Assembly (NCBI GenBank): GCA_043228905.1
Contig: JBHGNT010000018.1
Coordinates: 2,108,001-2,172,000 of the forward strand
Direction of reading: 5' to 3'
Source of the DNA: Azolla caroliniana
Taxonomy: Eukaryota; Polypodiophyta
DNA length: 64,000 bases
The first letter of the stretch is position 1; each line of letters starts with the position of its first letter. Shown here piece after piece: positions 22,022 to 33,864 of this stretch. The position numbers and the translations under genes were made by a program. The notes under the pieces are model-generated. The model worked only from the letters and a program-made list of their open reading frames with translations. It searched no databases and was not told where the DNA came from.

Positions 22022-23536
22022 TAAACTTCGGCAATCCGAACACAACTTGTTTCGATTGCAAATCTTGAAGCCTTCGGTAGTTGACGTGGCCGATACACTT
22101 ATGCCAGAGATCGATGTCCGATTCAATCTTTTGTACCTTGGCAAACATGGCAATGCCAACGTCATTTGTGTTGAGGATGAACATCCTCCCTTCTCTGCGC
22201 CCTTGCGCAATTATCCGGCCTTCTTCCTCGATTAAGCACCCGAGGTGCGTAAACTGCACCTGCATTCCTTGGTCGACTATTTGTCTAACCGATACCAAAT
22301 TCTTTGTGATAGTCGAAATGTGTAATATGTTCATTAGCTTTCACTTTTGTCCGACATGGCTTAAAGGGATTTCTCCGACATGCACAATTGGGTGAGGGGT
22401 GTCGTCTCTGGTTTCGACAATCCCCGGTTGTTCTTATTTCTCTAAAAACGAGAACCACTCTTCATGGCTCGTCATATGGTTAGATGCTCCAGAATCAACG
22501 TACCACACTTCCTCCGACCCGGTTCGGTCTTCTTCATCGAGTTGGCCTTGTGCTTCATCACAAAGGTTGGCCCCTTTCCGGTCTTCCGGGTTCCGGATCC
22601 TTCCGATCCTTCTGCGTAGTGCGAGCTTTGTCGATTTCCCTGTCTGGTCTTTGCCGAATCCCGATTTATCCGAATCGGCGCGCTTCTTCCAACACTCGCT
22701 TTCTCTGTGTCCTTTCATGCCACAATACCAACATTCCGTGTCGGCCTTTCCTTGCCGGTTTCCAGCACTGGCATGACTCCCCCTACTTGTGGAGTGTCCA
22801 GAACTGCTGTCTCTATGCCCTTGGTTCTGCTCTTGCCAGCCACCTCCACTGCATGCCGACCCACATCGTCCTCCACGCCCACAGGGCCGATCCGCCTCCG
22901 TGTACAACATATGTTTGTCCGATTGAGTGGTCCTTGACCCACTCCGTGGTTTTCTTCGACCATCAACATTGATTGTAAGTCGAAGAAGGACGGTGGCTTC
23001 TCCCGAGTGCAAATTGTCGTTCGGATTGGCCCGTACCATTGTCATAAACCACCGAGACAGATCTGGACCATCTCGTCTTCTTCCACCGTTACGTTGATGG
23101 ATCCTAGAGCATCGTAGATTTCCTTAATCTTGGTGGTGTAGTCCGTAACCGACATATCTCTCTGTCGGATGTTGTTCAGCTCTTGTAGGAGCTGCAACTT
23201 ACGGGATGTGGTACTTGCGGCGAAAATCTTCCGTAGATTTTCCCAGGCCTCCTTTGGCGTTTTTGCATCCTTGATGTAGCCGAGCATCTAATCATGCACA
23301 CAGGACACGAGGCAATACAATACTCGGCTCCCTCCTTGCTCCCATGCTGGGAATTCTTTGTGTGCCAACTCTAGAGCTACCTCGTTAGTTCCTTCCACAT
23401 AGCTCCAATATCCATGCCCTAGTAGGTACTGGTGCATCTTATATGACCAAGATGTATAGTTGCTCCGATCGAGCTTTTCTGTAGGAAGTGAACTTGCCAT
23501 ACCTCTGTCCATCTTTGGTTCTCTTCTGTTCTTCAC
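22022..23536 (-). pseudogene. Copia #3 gag, protease and GAG-preintegrase, broken
   Basis: Minus-strand reading from ATG near 23536: gag (KLDRSNYTSWSYKMHQYLL; TPKEAWENLRKIFAAS; ELNNIRQRDMSVTDYTTKI), a stop near 23290, a CCHC zinc knuckle (CWYCGMKGHRESEC near 22730), the aspartic protease site (VWYVDSGASNHMTS near 22500), a stop near 22434, then GAG-preintegrase (LWHKCIGHVNYRRLQ) to GLPKF at 22022. The frame resumes at 11287 beyond the Y/W insertion. Confidence 0.88.
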
Positions 23537-23596
23537 TAGGTGTTAGGGTTTGTCTTCGGAAGCGTCTTTCGGCTGCAGAGGAGTCTCAACCCTCAC

Positions 23597-23608
23597 GCTC
23601 TGATACCA
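23597..23608 (-). other. Copia #3 primer-binding site
   Basis: On the minus strand TGGTATCAGAGC is the usual plant copia PBS for initiator Met-tRNA. It abuts the LTR end ...TTTTTCA. Confidence 0.9.
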
Positions 23609-23711
23609 TGAAAAAGCTAGCATGCGGAAGCTTGACAAAACTGGTTTAGCCGTGCAGCAACAAAGAATAGAAAACACAGGTTCAATGGAAGCTTGAGAAT
23701 AGTTAGCATAC

Positions 23712-23742
<31 letters not shown>

Positions 23743-24062
23743 CATAAAACTCTATTCTAAAACAATAATCCTCTGTGTATATAGAATGTGCTCAAAGAGC
23801 ACTTTTATACAAGTCCATAAAGGACTAACAGAAGTACTAACAGGTACTTCAATGCTCATACCAGCGACTATCACTAACTCCCAAAAATATGCCTACGTAC
23901 TAGGCTAGATCCGTAGGCCTCTAGCGGCCTACCGGTTTCAATCCGATCCGGCTCCTGGTTCCGGATATCATCCAGACACCGATCTGGTTCTCCGTTCCGA
24001 ATACCGATCCGGCTTTGGCTTATTCAGCCAATTCGGATACGGTTGAGCTTGCTCGCTCAACA
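23609..24062 (-). repeat. Copia #3 5' LTR (454 bp)
   Basis: On the minus strand it runs from TGTTGAGCGAGC to ...GCTTTTTCA, directly before the PBS. A TATA box (TATAAAAG) lies near 23810 and a (GA)n tract at about 23706-23740. It begins exactly where the gypsy H frame (...RDPRKI) is broken, so copia #3 inserted into gypsy H. Confidence 0.85.
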
Positions 24063-26800
24063 CAATCTTCCTCGGATCCCGTAACATTGGTTCTTGCTTT
24101 ACTCTTTTGAGCCGATCTATGCTATCAACCGGCAATGGTTCCGCTACAGGTCGAACTTTTAGATCCACTGTCTTATATTTTGTATGGACATGAGCAACCA
24201 TATCCATCCAATTCAGAAATGTTGCAATTTCAGCATACATATCCACTGAATTGGTCGGAATAAAAAATGACTAACCTTCATTCACATACAAAGAGTTTTC
24301 GAGCTCCCCAATGGTATCCACAAAGGAAAATTCCTCCATAATTCCTGACACCTGCTCATCTGGTTCCAAAATCCATACTTAAGAAACATCACCCAAATGT
24401 CTTCCACATTTCCTTGCCTTTTACAACTTAAATCATCAACAAAAGAAAAGAAGAAAATGAGATCACTCTGGTATAAGCAACATAACCTTTATTATTTTTG
24501 GAAAAATTATTCTCATACAGGGACTTTTGTTGTCCTAGACTATTATAGCCCTATTTTACAATAGTCCTATCTAAAAATTTTGATTAGAGGATACATGTAA
24601 ACTATCCTTACTTCTTTCATGATTAGGTCAAACTATCTGAAACTGTATTGTCCCTCCACCATCCATATCTTTGATTCGAGCATAGGCCGATCCATCATCC
24701 AACACCTTTGTCTCCATACGGACAACAAGCATGAAGGGTTGACCCAATATAATTGGATATGTGGCTGAATCTTGAATAAAGAAATGTTGAAGCACAATAA
24801 CACCACCAATTGATACCACCACATCTGGGCAAGCTCCCGATAACTCCTCTAATGACTATGTTGTTGCTTCAATCCTCCAATGATGATCAGAAGTCATTGG
24901 CCACCCTCCTCGCTTGTAAACCTCTGAGGACATGAGGTTTATCTCTAAGCCACTATCAATCAAAGCCATGACTGTATCCGATAAACCACCAAGTCACACT
25001 TTTGTTTCTATAGTTGCCCGAGCCCATTGATTCCGAGTAAAGTGGCTATTCGGAATATTATCTTCATGCTTCAACACTTGTGTAGATCCTTCTTTCCATC
25101 CAGCCTCCTTTGCATACATTGTTGTATCAACCGGAATTCGCTTCCTTCGAACCTTCTCTAGTAAATCATCGTGTACGTCCTTTTTGTAGACCACCAACAA
25201 GTCTCCTAATGGAACCAAGATATATTGCTTTAGAACATAATTTTCAATGAAAGAGAAAGCATCTACCTCTTGTTCCAATTCAGTCCACGTCTGGAATGTT
25301 GGAGATTACTTCTTGGATGCATGTACAGGTTTTGGTTCAACCCTTTGTATCTCCAAATTTTGCGTTTCGGATGGAGGTAGAAAATCAATCCTCTTCAGAA
25401 CTCGTTCACGACCCAACTCTTCCTCTGTTCTCCTCTTCTCTTCTACCATCACATCATAATCTGTGGGAATGGTTGGATCACTCCAACCAGTACTTAGACA
25501 ACCATCTTCAATACGAACAGTCTGAATAGTTGGATGTTGCTTTGGCATTTCAATTAGTCGAATAGCAACCGAAGTAGAATGGAAAATTGCTTGTGCATTC
25601 GAAGCTCTTCTTCCTCCAAGAGCTTTTTCATTCCTCCTCGCCCAAAATTTATTTGCAGTGGTTGGCGAGTCATAGATGAGTGGATCAACCAATCCTTGTA
25701 GAATATGAGGTTCTTCCATCACATCATAATCTGTGGGAATGGTTGGATCACTCCAGCCAGTCCTTAGACAACCACCTTCAATACGAACATTCTAAATAGT
25801 TGGATCTTGCTTTGGCATTTCAATTAGTCGAATAGCAACCGAAGTATAATGGAAAATTGCTTGTGCATGTCGAAGCTCTTCTTCCTCCAAGAGGTTTTTC
25901 ATTCCTCCTCGCCCAAAAATTTTCTTCAGTGGTTCAGGAGTCACAAATGAGTGGATCAACCGATCCTTGTAGAATATGAGGTTCTTCTGCATAGCCTCTT
26001 GATGCTCCACACACTCCGATCTTCGATGCTCCAAACTGTCACACCATAAGCATAAAAAATCCCTACTCAGAAGAGTTCATTGCACTTGTGGCTGATGTTG
26101 CAACTTCGACATGGAAGAAATCTTCCACTCCATGAATTGTTTCACCAGCCTCTACGTCCCTTGGTTTTGTTTTCTCTATAGATGCCTCGATCCTTGTTCA
26201 TGTCCTTAAAGAGGAGGTCGGAGTAACATTTCCAGGTCCCTTCAAGCCTAGCCATGTCCGTCTTTTCTCATATCGAAGGCAGATGGACCGAATTCGGCTC
26301 CAGTCCTCCTCTAAACCTGTTTCGGATTCACCTTATTCCATCAGTTTCCCTAGCTCTACCCTATCTGCATAGGAAACCGAGCGAAGGAAGAGAACAACCT
26401 TCTCTGGTTAAAGCAAAGTTTGCTCCAAAACTTAGTGTTGTCAGAACTTTGCTTCAAAATTAGTAAGGGTCTCTAGAACTGACCCATGCTACTCCTCCGA
26501 CTCCACCCAAGCTTCAAATGTTCGTCGGGTCATCTTGGTGGAATCAACATAATTGAAAACACCAAGCAGATCACAACGGAATTCCTCCCAATCAACATCT
26601 TGCGTTTGAAGCTCTTCTATGATAGGAAGAATATCGGCAGCTACCACACGATGAAAGTTGGATTTCTTTAAATCAGCGAAAATATTGCAATGTAACATCT
26701 CCGCGTCAAACACCTGCAAAAATCGGGTCACATCCTTTCTAGTGAATGGACCTAACTTCTCTAATACCCCATCCACAGCTCGATCTAGGTTTAGACTCAT
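24063..26800 (-). pseudogene. Gypsy H gag to early pol, heavily decayed
   Basis: The gag ATG is at 26800, followed by a 103-residue open piece (LDRAVDGVLEKLGPFTRKD ... RTFEAWVESEE) collinear with the gag of element C. Further left are a coiled gag region (KNLIFYKDRLIHSFV, ELRHAQAIFHYTS), a pre-protease part (25278-24994), the protease (ALIDSGLEINLMS near 24975) with IILGQPFMLVVRMETKVLDD near 24720, and the link to RT (VHTKYKTVDLKVRPVAEPLP near 24190). Many stops separate them, and RT and integrase are missing. It is AT-richer than elements A, C and E, which suggests an older copy. Confidence 0.75.
25446..25986 (-). repeat. 270-bp tandem duplication inside gypsy H
   Basis: The segment from about 25446 to 25715 is repeated as 25716 to about 25986, with a few percent differences. 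Both copies start 'catcacatcataatctgtg' and end 'gaatatgaggttcttc'. Confidence 0.85.
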
Positions 26801-26821
26801 CTCCCTCCATGTGAGAAAGGT

Positions 26822-27652
26822 TGGGAGACAGGTCCCTCCGGATGGGAAGGGAGAAGAAGAGTGCTGATGAACATACTCGGTTGAGGCCAATAGGCCGAGG
26901 CCGATAGGCCGAGGCCGAAACCATATGAGGAGTACCCGGCTACGGAGAGCCGGATGGTGCAGACCCGGTGAGAACCGGATGAGGAGTACCCAGCTACGGA
27001 GAGCCGAATGGTGCAAATCCGGTGAGAACCGGATGAGGAGTACCCGGCTACGGAGAGCCGGATGGCGTAGACCCGGTGAGAACCGGATAAGGAGTACCCG
27101 GCTACGGAGAGCCGGATGGTGCATACCCGGTGAGAACCGGATGACGAGTGCCCGGCAAGATCCGGATGATGCAGGCCCGGTGAGGAGCGCTCTCCGGATG
27201 AAGAGACATATTCGTAAATATGTTTCTGAGAGTCCATCGTGGCTATATTTGTAAATAGCCGAAAAGTCATATTAGTATAAATATGACTTAGGGCAAACTT
27301 TTGTGAGTGTTGTTGTTATTCTTGTCTACGCGAGATCAGAGCGCATAACTGTGTACATAGAGAGAGAGAGAGAGAGGAAGAGGTCGTTGCCTCAGTTGTA
27401 ACCGCCGCCTGTGGTGAAGATCGTGAGCACGAGGTCGTTGCCTCCGTGAACTCACTGTTGTACATTCTAACATAGTGATAGTTTGCATCCCGTGGGCTGC
27501 CGTGGTTTTTCCCTTAGTTTGGGTTTTCCACGTAAACATCCTGTGTACTCTTCTCTTCTTCGTGTCATGCATTCATTACCCGTTTTTCTGTGTATGATTC
27601 TAAGCTCGGTTGTGGTCGAGCGTTGTGCATACGGAGCGTTTAGTTCCCGTCA
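26822..27652 (+). repeat. Copia #2 5' LTR (831 bp)
   Basis: It starts TGGGAGACAGG and ends TTCCCGTCA. It contains four full 54-bp repeats plus a degenerate fifth (26927-27190). A TATA-like TATAAATATG lies near 27278 and a (GA)n run near 27360. It is close to the 3' LTR by eye, differing by a few percent. Confidence 0.92.
26927..27142 (+). repeat. Four 54-bp U3 tandem repeats, 5' LTR copy
   Basis: Units start at 26927, 26981, 27035 and 27089. Each begins GAGGAGTACCC and contains the small hairpin CCGGCT...AGCCGG. A degenerate fifth unit starts at 27143. Because 54 is divisible by three, both strands stay open and give false repeat proteins. Confidence 0.95.
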
Positions 27653-27654
27653 AG

Positions 27655-27666
27655 TGGTATCAAAGC
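27655..27666 (+). other. Copia #2 primer-binding site
   Basis: TGGTATCAAAGC lies two bases after the LTR, the same initiator-Met-type variant as in copia #1. Confidence 0.85.
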
Positions 27667-27681
27667 GAAACGACACAGAAA

Positions 27682-30600
27682 ATGGACGATTCGTTGGGAG
27701 GCATGTTCAAGCTCACCGGCTCCAACTATTCGGTGTGGAAGTCGAAGATGAGGGACATGCTCGTGGTTAAAGACCTCTGGCTGCCGGTTCAGTTCGTGGA
27801 CAAGAGACCGGACAAAATCAACGCCGCAATATGGGAGGTGATGCACATGAAGACAACGGCGTACATACGGTGCTTCATCGACATGAGCCTGTACAACAAC
27901 TTCAATGAAGAGAGCAAGGCTCATGAGCTCTGGGAGAAGATCGGCATTATGTTCCGAAACAAAAATGTTGTCAATCAGGTTTCGATATTCTGAAAGCTAG
28001 TAAGACTCCGGTACCAAGATGGCTCCAGCATGGCGGAGCACATGAATGCCTTCCAGGGGTTGATCCACCAGGCAACATCATTGGAAGTACCTCTCGCCGA
28101 TGAGGTACTAGCGCTACTCCTGCTCGGTTCCCTCTCGGATAGCTGGGAGACGTTGGTTGTCACTTTGGGCAACACCGGGCCGGAAGGGAAACGGTTATCC
28201 CTAGCAAGAGTAAAGTCGAGCTTGCTAGATGAGGAGGCGCGTCGGAAAGATAAAGATACGAGCTCCGACTCCAAAGCGCTCCTTACCGAATCGGAACGCG
28301 GAAGACAAAGAAACCGTAGTCCCCAGAACTAGGAAAAGTCGGGGACACGGTCAAAGTCAAGGGGGAGACCTACTTGCTTCTATTGCGGCAAGCTGGGACA
28401 CTTCTAGAAGAACTGTCGGCATTTCCGAAAGGACAAGGAAACCGACGGTACCGATTCGAAGTGGATACCGGACCAGAACGGTAAAGACCGGAGGGGAACG
28501 GACCGGAAGGGGACGACGGCAATCGCGGCAAGTGAAGAAGAGTTCATGTTCATCACCGAGGAGAGTGAGATAAACCTTGCCGGCGACGAGATGACCTGGG
28601 TGGTCGACTCCGGAGCATCGTTCCACCTTACCTCGGACCGGAAATGCTTCTCATCCTACTCAGCCGGTGATCACGGCTGTGTCCGGATGGGGAATGAAGG
28701 AACATGCCGAATTGTCGGCATAGGAGACATGTGGTTGTCAACACCAACCGGTTGCAAGATGTTGTTGAAGCATGTCCGACACGTTCCGGAGGTTCTTCTG
28801 AACCTGATATCAGCCGGTCAGCTAGACGATGAAGGCTACATGGGTAGCATCCAGAACGGTGTTATGAAGTTCAGCAAAGGGAGCCTGATTGTGGCTCGGG
28901 CCTGGAAGGTAAACACGTTGTACTTGATGAATGCCCGGTTATGTCCGGAGGAAGTGAACGTGGCATCTGACACTACCGGTGAGCTGTGGCACAAGAGGTT
29001 GTGTCACATGAGCGAGAAGGGGATGAAGAGGCTTGCAGACGACAACCTCATTCCAGTGAAGAACGTGCACTTGGAGAAGTGCACTGATTGTCTGGCCGGT
29101 AAGCAAAACCGGACCTCCTTCCGACCGAGGCGACCGATGAGACGTAATGCACCACTGGAGTTGGTGCATACTGATGTCTATCAAGTGGACACGAAGTCAC
29201 ATGCAGGATCGCAGTACTTCGTGACGTTCATAGATGACCACAGCCGGAAGCTGTGGGCCACACCGCTGAGGACGAAGGATCAGGTGTTATACGTCTTCAA
29301 AGAGCTCCACGCAAGAGTGGAAAGAGAAACCGGCCGGAAACTGAAGGCGGTTCGAGCAGATAACGGAGGTGAATACCGGGGGCAGTTCGAGGAGTACTAT
29401 CGCTCGAAGGGAATCCGGCTCAATTTTTACCGTGCCAAAGACACCGGAACTAAACGGGCTGGCCGAGAGGATGAACCGGACCATAATGGAGAGGGTCCGG
29501 AGTATGCTAGCACATGCAAAACTACCCAAGGAGTTTTGGGTTGAGGCACTGTCGACGGCGACATATGTGATAAACAGATCACCCTCAGTACCCTTGGAAG
29601 GAGACACACCACACAGAGTCTGGACCGGTAAGGAAGTATCCTACCGGCATCTGAAGGTATTCGGGTGTCTCGCGTACGTGCATATAGCTAAGGACCGGAG
29701 AGGAAAGTTGGATCCAAAGACCCGTCCATGCATATTCCTCGGTTACGGCGACGATGAGTTCGACTACCGAGTGTGGGACCTGGTCGACAAGAAGGTATTC
29801 CGGAGTCGAGATATTATCTTCATGGAGGACAAGACGCTCGCCGACTAGGAGTCGGAGAAGAAGATAATGAACTCCGAGTCGACCGGTAAGCATCGATTCT
29901 ACGATGAGCAGACCCAACCGGCAAGAGACCGGTTAGCACTCGAGGAACCAGCCGGTTACGGTGAGATACCGAATCAGTAGAAGAAGAAGTAGAGGAAGCT
30001 GAAACCGGAACCGGTCAAGACCCCGAATCGGATTCGGATAAAGAGAAAATAGAGGAGCCGGTTACCGAAGCCCAGAGACGGAGATATCCTCTCAGAGAGA
30101 GAAGGGCCCCCCAGAGATTTCCGGATGCAGAGCATGTGCTGTTAACCAATGAGGGGGAGCCAGAAAGCTTCGAAGAAGCGAAGGATGACACCCATAGCCG
30201 CAAATGGTTAAGTGCCATGTAGGATGAGATGGATTCCCTGCATGAGAACCATACGTACGAATTGGTGGAGTTGCCAAAAGGAAAGCGGGCACTCCGAAAC
30301 AAGTGGGTGTACAAGTTGAAACCGGGAGATGCCGGCAACCCCCCGAGATATAAAGCCAGGATCGTGGTGAAAGGGTTCCAATAGAAGAAGGGTGTAGACT
30401 TCGACGAGATATTTGCCCCGGTAGTAAAGACGGTGCTGAGTATAGCGGCAAGCATGGACCTCGAGGTAGAGCAGCTACACGTGAAGACGGCATTCCTTCA
30501 CGGCGACCTCGAAGAGGAGATCTACATGCAGCAACCAGAAGGATTCGTGGAGAAAGGGAAGGAGCACCTAGTCTGCCGGTTGAAGAAGAGCCTCTACGGG

Positions 30601-31713
30601 TTGAAGCAGGCCCCCCAGCAATGGTACCGGAAGTTCGATTCCTTCATGGCCGATCAAGGGTACCAGAAGACGCAAGCCGATCACTGCGTGTTTGTGAAGA
30701 AGTTCGAAGGAGGCGACTTCCTGATACTCCTTCTGTACGTGGATAACATGTTGATCGTCGGACGGGACCAAGTCAAAATACGGATGCTGAAGAAGGCTCT
30801 CAACCGGACCTTCTCAATGAAAGACTTGGGTCCGGCAAGACAGATGTTGGGGATGCATATTATCCGGAACCGGTCAGTGAAGCAATTATGGCTGTCACAG
30901 GAGAAGTACGTGACAAAGGTGCGTCACCAGTTCAACATGTCAGATGCGAAACCAGTCGGATCGTCACTTCCGGCAAACTGCAGGTTATCCGGTAAGCAAA
31001 GCCCGAAGACGAAAGCAGAGAAGGCGGATATGATGAAGATTCCATATGCTTGTGCCGTCGGGAGCTTGATGTACGCAATGGTGTGTACCCGACCGGATAT
31101 AGGATACGCAGTCGGAGTGGTGAGCCGGTTTATGAGCAATCTCTGCAAGGAGCACTGGAACACGGTCAAATGGATACTCCAGTATTTGAAGGGCACTTCA
31201 AATATGTATCTCCGATTCGGCTCCGGAAAACCTCAACTTGACGGTTTCACCGATTTGGACATGTCGGCTGATGTGGATACCAGTCGGTCTACATCCGGGT
31301 ATGTAATGACATATGCAGGGGGAGCTGTTTCATGGTAGTCGAGGCTGCAGAAGACGGTTGCATTGTCAACCACGGAGGCGGAGTACATGGCGGCTGTGGA
31401 AGCCGGCAAGGAAATATTATGGATGAAGGACTTCATCAGAGAGCTCGGTATCCGGCAAGATGAATACCGGCTCTACTGCGACAGTCAAAGTGCCATCCAC
31501 CTTGCTAAGAATGCGGCCTACCATTCCCGGATGAAGCATATCCAGCGAAGGTATCACTAGATCCGGGAAAGAGTAGATGACCAGGAGTTGGCACTGACGA
31601 ACATCCACACGGCCGAGAACGGGTCAGATATGCTGACCAAAGTGTTGATACCCGACAACCTGGATGCATGCCGGAAGAGGATCGGACTAGTAAGACACCC
31701 CATGCCGGAGTGA
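27682..31713 (+). pseudogene. Copia #2 gag-pol, interrupted by stops and frameshifts
   Basis: From ATG 27682: UBN2-type gag (FKLTGSNYSVWKSKMRD), zinc knuckle CFYCGKLGHF.KNC near 28375 (internal CAG to TAG), protease WVVDSGASFHLTS near 28600, GAG-preintegrase (ELWHKRLCHMS, CTDCLAGKQNR), integrase core (HTDVYQVD, RADNGGEY), RT (KSLYGLKQAPQQWYRKF; YVDN where YVDD is expected, near 30738) and RNase H (TEAEYMAAVEAGKEILWMK) to a TGA at 31711-31713. Stops at 27991-27993, 28330-28332, about 28407, 29846-29848, 30220, 30383, 31336 and 31558 look like TGG or CAG changed by C-to-T type transitions. A one-base insertion near 29424 shifts the frame. Copia #1 has different stops, so the two decayed independently. 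Confidence 0.92.
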
Positions 31714-31721
31714 AGGGGGAG
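31712..31721 (+). other. Copia #2 polypurine tract
   Basis: The purine run GAAGGGGGAG ends five bases before the 3' LTR start at 31727. Confidence 0.75.
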
Positions 31722-31726
31722 TTTTT

Positions 31727-32593
31727 TGGGAGACAGGTCCCACCGTATGGGAAGGGAGAAGAACAGTGCTGATGAACATACTCGGCTGAGGCCGATAGGC
31801 TGAGGCCGAAACCGTATGAGGAGTACCCGGCTACGGAGAGCCGGATGGTGCAGACTCGGTGAGAACCGGATGAGGAGTACCCGGCTACGGAGAGCCGGAT
31901 GGTGCAGACCCGGTGAGAACCGGATGAGGAGTACCCGGCTACGGAGAGCCGGATGGTGCAGACCCGGTGAGAACCGGATGAGGAGTACCCGGCTACGGAG
32001 AGCCGGATGGCACAGACCTGGTGAGAACCGGATAAGGAGTACCCGGCTACGGAGAGCCGGATGGTGCATACCCGGTGAGAACCGGATGACGAGTGCCCGG
32101 CAAGATCCGGATGATGCAGGCCCGGTGAGGAGCGCTCTCCGGATGAAGAGACATATTCGTAAATATGTTTCTGAGAGTCCATCGTGGCTATATTTGTAAA
32201 TAGCCGAAAAGTCATATTAGTATAAATATGACTTAGGGCAAACTTTTGTGAGTGTTGTTATTTTGTCTGCACGAGATCAGAGCGCGTAACTGTGTACATA
32301 GAGAGAGAGAGAGAGAGGAAGAGGTCGTTGCCTCAGTTGTAACCACCGCCTATGGTGAAGATCGTGAGCACGAGGTTGTTGCCTCCGTGAACGCATTGTT
32401 GTACATTCTAACATAGTGATAGTTTGCATCCCGTGGGCTGCCGTGGTTTTTCCCTTAGTTTGGGTTTTCCACGTAAACATCCTGTGTACTCTTCTCTTCT
32501 TCGTGTCATGCATTCATTACCCATTTTTCTGTGTATGATTCTAAGCTCGGTTGTGGCCGAGCGTTGTGCGTACAGAGCATTTAGTTCCCGTCA
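31727..32593 (+). repeat. Copia #2 3' LTR (867 bp), with five 54-bp U3 repeats
   Basis: It has the same start and end as the 5' LTR. The 54-bp units start at 31818, 31872, 31926, 31980 and 32034, with a degenerate unit at 32088. Confidence 0.92.
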
Positions 32594-33100
32594 AGAACAA
32601 CTTCTAGAATTGATTGAAGTTGTGTTGCATCCATGTTTGAAAGAGATAAAATCCCAAAGAACTCGCTCTCCATGTCGCCTGTTCACATCGGGTTCACCAC
32701 ATGTCGCGTCAAAGAAATTGGCGTGTCCAGGTGGAACCACTAGGGTTCTGAACCAGGAGAGTGAAAATAAGAAGAAGGAAGGGAAGAGTAGGAAATCGAA
32801 CCAAAAGTATCCCAATAGCCACGAGTAGCTTGTAGTCATACCCGTGAAGACAAAAATCCTTGTATCATTCCACTGATGTAATGAAATTTAGTGTGCAGAC
32901 ACAGATTGGAAAGCCCTCAGAAAGAGATTTCCAATGAGCTATAGAGCGTCAAAAAGGGACGTCTGAATTAAGAGTTATGAATAAAACACCATACACAACT
33001 ACCCCTCAAGCACGGAAGAAGAAAGAATGCCAAATTGAAAATCTCTATTTCTCGAGAAGAAAAAAACCTTTACAAAATATGTCTCTTTGAATGTTCTAGC
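32594..33100 (-). repeat. Gypsy H leader, PBS and truncated 5' LTR
   Basis: Read on the minus strand, a tRNA-Trp-type PBS lies at 32682-32699 (TGGTGAACCCGATGTGAA), and the LTR U5 end (...TTGACGCGACA) starts at 32702. The leader then runs left to copia #2 and resumes at 26821 before the H gag ATG. The LTR is lost beyond about 33100, where plus-strand pol of K begins. Confidence 0.65.
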
Positions 33101-33860
33101 TGGGGGAGATCGGGTGCGTCAACCCGACCATCGTTGAACCGATGGTGATCTTCACGGTACCGCATGTACCGTGGAGCCTCAAACCGATTCCAGTGTCGAG
33201 AGCTCACATCCCAAAGTTGATGGTTGACATACGGATTCTAGAGCCACCGAGTGCCCTATATTCGAATCAGTGGTTCACCGTGCCGAAGAAGAACGGCACA
33301 CTGCGTTTCATTCAGGACCTGCAACCATCAATAAGGTGACCATTCAAAATGTAGGAGTCGGTCTGACAATCGAGGAGTTCACGGAGGCCTTAGCCGGAAC
33401 GTCTATCTACTCAGTCTACGACTTATACTCTGGGTATGACCAGTTCCAAATGCTCACCTTCTCTAGAGAGAAATCAGCATTTCGACAATCGGAGATCCTG
33501 GTGGTCGACCGCCTATGTGGAGCATACGACCGAAAACCATCTCTAGCAAAGGTAGAGGCCATTTCAGCAATGAAAGGAGTATGCAGATCAACCACTGAGG
33601 TTCAACGGTTCTTAGGTGCACATTGCAAAGCCACTATATGGCATGTTGAGGTTCAAGTGGAGAGAACAACACTCGAAGGTTGTCTGGAGATTAAAGGGGA
33701 TGCTGACGACGGCACCAGCTCTCTAGAAAGCGGCGTACAAGAAGGACACTCCAATTTACGTGATGGTCGACACGAGTCCGACCAGCTTTACCGGCTGCTT
33801 CGTTCAAGACCCCAGCGGTCCCGCCCCAGATCCTACACGTGCTTGCGGATTTTCGCGACA
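33101..33860 (+). pseudogene. Gypsy K: truncated pol plus the last ~65 bp of its 3' LTR
   Basis: Plus-strand pol is readable: GEIGCVNPTIVEPMVIFTV, PHVPWSLKPIPVSRAHIP, NQWFTVPKKNGTLRFIQDLQ, SIYSVYDLYSGYDQFQM, then directly SREKSAFRQSEILVVDRLCG. The RT palm between the last two is deleted. After about 33795 only the U5 end of an LTR remains, with the U5 box (aagaccccagcggtcccgcc) at 33806-33825 and end CGCGACA at 33860. ACGT follows. RNase H, integrase and most of the LTR are missing. Confidence 0.75.
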
Positions 33861-33864
33861 ACGT

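Larger units (their letters stand above)
26822..32593 (+). mobile_element. Copia #2, complete two-LTR element (coding region mutated)
   Basis: LTRs of 831 and 867 bp flank a PBS, gag-pol and PPT. The length difference is explained by one extra 54-bp repeat in the 3' LTR and an 18-bp loss beside it. It interrupts gypsy H just upstream of the H gag ATG; H resumes at 32594 with its leader and PBS. The flanks (AAGGT and AGAAC) do not form a convincing target duplication. Confidence 0.92.

Noticed and set aside
31816-32199. Repetitive Arg/Gly-rich reading frame (and similar ones on both strands at 26797-27270)
   Set aside because: These are translations of the 54-bp U3 repeats, whose length is a multiple of three; they lie in LTRs.
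26817-32598. Target duplication for copia #2
   Set aside because: The flanks AAGGT and AGAAC do not match; no duplication is claimed.
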